In this document: one piece after another, positions 63,348 to 64,000 of the stretch
How the letters are laid out: the number at the start of each line of letters is the position of its first letter
Position numbering within the stretch: the stretch's first letter is position 1
Origin: Yponomeuta sedellus
Taxonomy: Eukaryota > Arthropoda > Insecta > Lepidoptera > Yponomeutidae
DNA length: 64,000 nucleotides
Direction of reading: 5' to 3'
Assembly: GCA_934045075.1 (NCBI GenBank)
Contig: OW203734.1
Span: 13,204,016-13,268,015, forward strand
Made by a program: the position numbers and the translations under genes
Notes under the pieces: model-generated
What the model was told of the DNA's origin: nothing
The model's input: the letters and a program-made list of their open reading frames with translations, nothing else
Database searches by the model: none

Positions 63348-64000
63348 TACAAAGATATCCAGAATTAGTGTCAAATACCTGACAGTGTGTTTACAGTGCT
63401 GTATCATTATCATCATCATAATCAGCCAGTGTCAGCCCACTGCTGGGCATAGACCTCTCCCAAGACTAGCCACTGAGCCCAATCTTCGGCTCTTCTCTTC
63501 CAGCCACGATGCTCTGTAATCCGATCATACGAAGTCAGATTGGAATACGCTCAATATTTGTTTAAACTTTAAAACTCCTAAAGCAGCATGTTTTAAACTA
63601 TTCACCAAGAACCGCCCACAAAACAAATAGCTTGCATTTTGTAGCGACTTTGCAAGTTTTGCCGCTGAAAGCATTATAAATGAGGGAATAAAGAGGGAAC
63701 AGGTTTCTCCCATGAAGCTTGACACATCACTACGATTTCTTTATTTCTGTTCTGCGCGGGTTAAGCACTGAAATCTTGACATTGAAATTATGGGCAAAAC
63801 TCAGATATATCTAACTTAAAATTAAAACCGTAACACACTCAGTTGGTTGTCTGTTGTCTGTACAACGTAGTTAAAATCTGAAAACGGTTTCTTCAGTATC
63901 GATCATTAAGGGGTGACTCGGAGCTGCTACGTTTTTACAAAAAGTAAACATCATAAAACAAAATAGTGGTAACAAAAAAAACTTATAAACTCGGATCTAG
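63348..64000. other. LINE-end scrap then unassigned DNA
   Basis: ATCATTATCATCATCATAAT, GTCAGCCCACTGCTGGGC and ATAGACCTCTCCC at 63403-63460 form a minus-strand LINE end with its ATG-type tail. The rest is unassigned. Confidence 0.45.

Noticed and set aside
1..64000. prophage, bacterial operon, or integrated virus
   Set aside because: No ribosome-binding patterns, operon-like frames or viral structural or replication genes are visible; the content is eukaryotic repeat DNA.

Overview
The window reads as AT-rich nuclear DNA of an insect, most likely a moth or butterfly (Lepidoptera). This is inferred from the repeat types rather than from any host gene: decayed RTE-type LINE tails, rolling-circle elements of the kind common in lepidopteran genomes, a 5S-rRNA-derived SINE, and LINE tails ending in AATAAAG plus CTATCTATC-type runs. 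Nothing suggests bacterial or viral DNA. No complete host gene is visible. The only long clearly coding frame is the C-terminal part of a non-LTR retrotransposon (22770-23739), and one 276-base minus-strand block (46109-46384) has the properties of an internal exon of an unidentified gene. The whole window may therefore be intergenic or intronic.

Recurring families, with the names used below. S5 is a SINE whose head resembles 5S rRNA (about 16 full or partial copies). TC is a repeat with a tRNA-like core placed in its middle rather than at its start (about 13 copies). LB is a dispersed repeat running from a CGCCTGTATCCC start to a GTGCCCTGCAGTGGGA end (more than 15 pieces). L3 is a LINE-type 3' tail with an imperfect hairpin, AATAAAG and a short tandem-repeat end. 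HE1 and HE2 are Helitron-like elements. G and H are smaller dispersed families. Several MITEs carry CAGTCT or CAGGGTGT ends at TA sites, and one is Harbinger-like with TTA flanks. Relics of RTE-type LINEs, another LINE C-terminus and a Ty3/gypsy reverse transcriptase can also be read.

Layout. 0-10 kb: MITEs, a fold-back retroposon and its simple sister copy, a TC copy, a Helitron pair, and an extraordinary set of palindromes near 8.9-9.5 kb. 10-26 kb: S5, TC and LB copies, the RNase H LINE end, RTE relics. 26-40 kb: sparse, mostly unassigned AT-rich DNA with twin perfect palindromes, an HE2 element and two MITE copies. 40-53 kb: S5 pairs, a gypsy relic, a Harbinger MITE, the candidate exon, and a four-unit Helitron array set precisely into a dispersed repeat whose uninterrupted sister lies at 59 kb. 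53-59 kb: three large inverted-repeat or fold-back structures. 60-62.3 kb: a nearly perfect 966-bp tandem duplication. 62.3-64 kb: a TC inverted pair and tail fragments.

No functional pathway or operon links these parts. The interest lies in transposition history: nested insertions, exact target-site duplications, empty-site comparisons and repeated creation of fold-back copies. Assignments rest on reading the sequence; no database search was possible.
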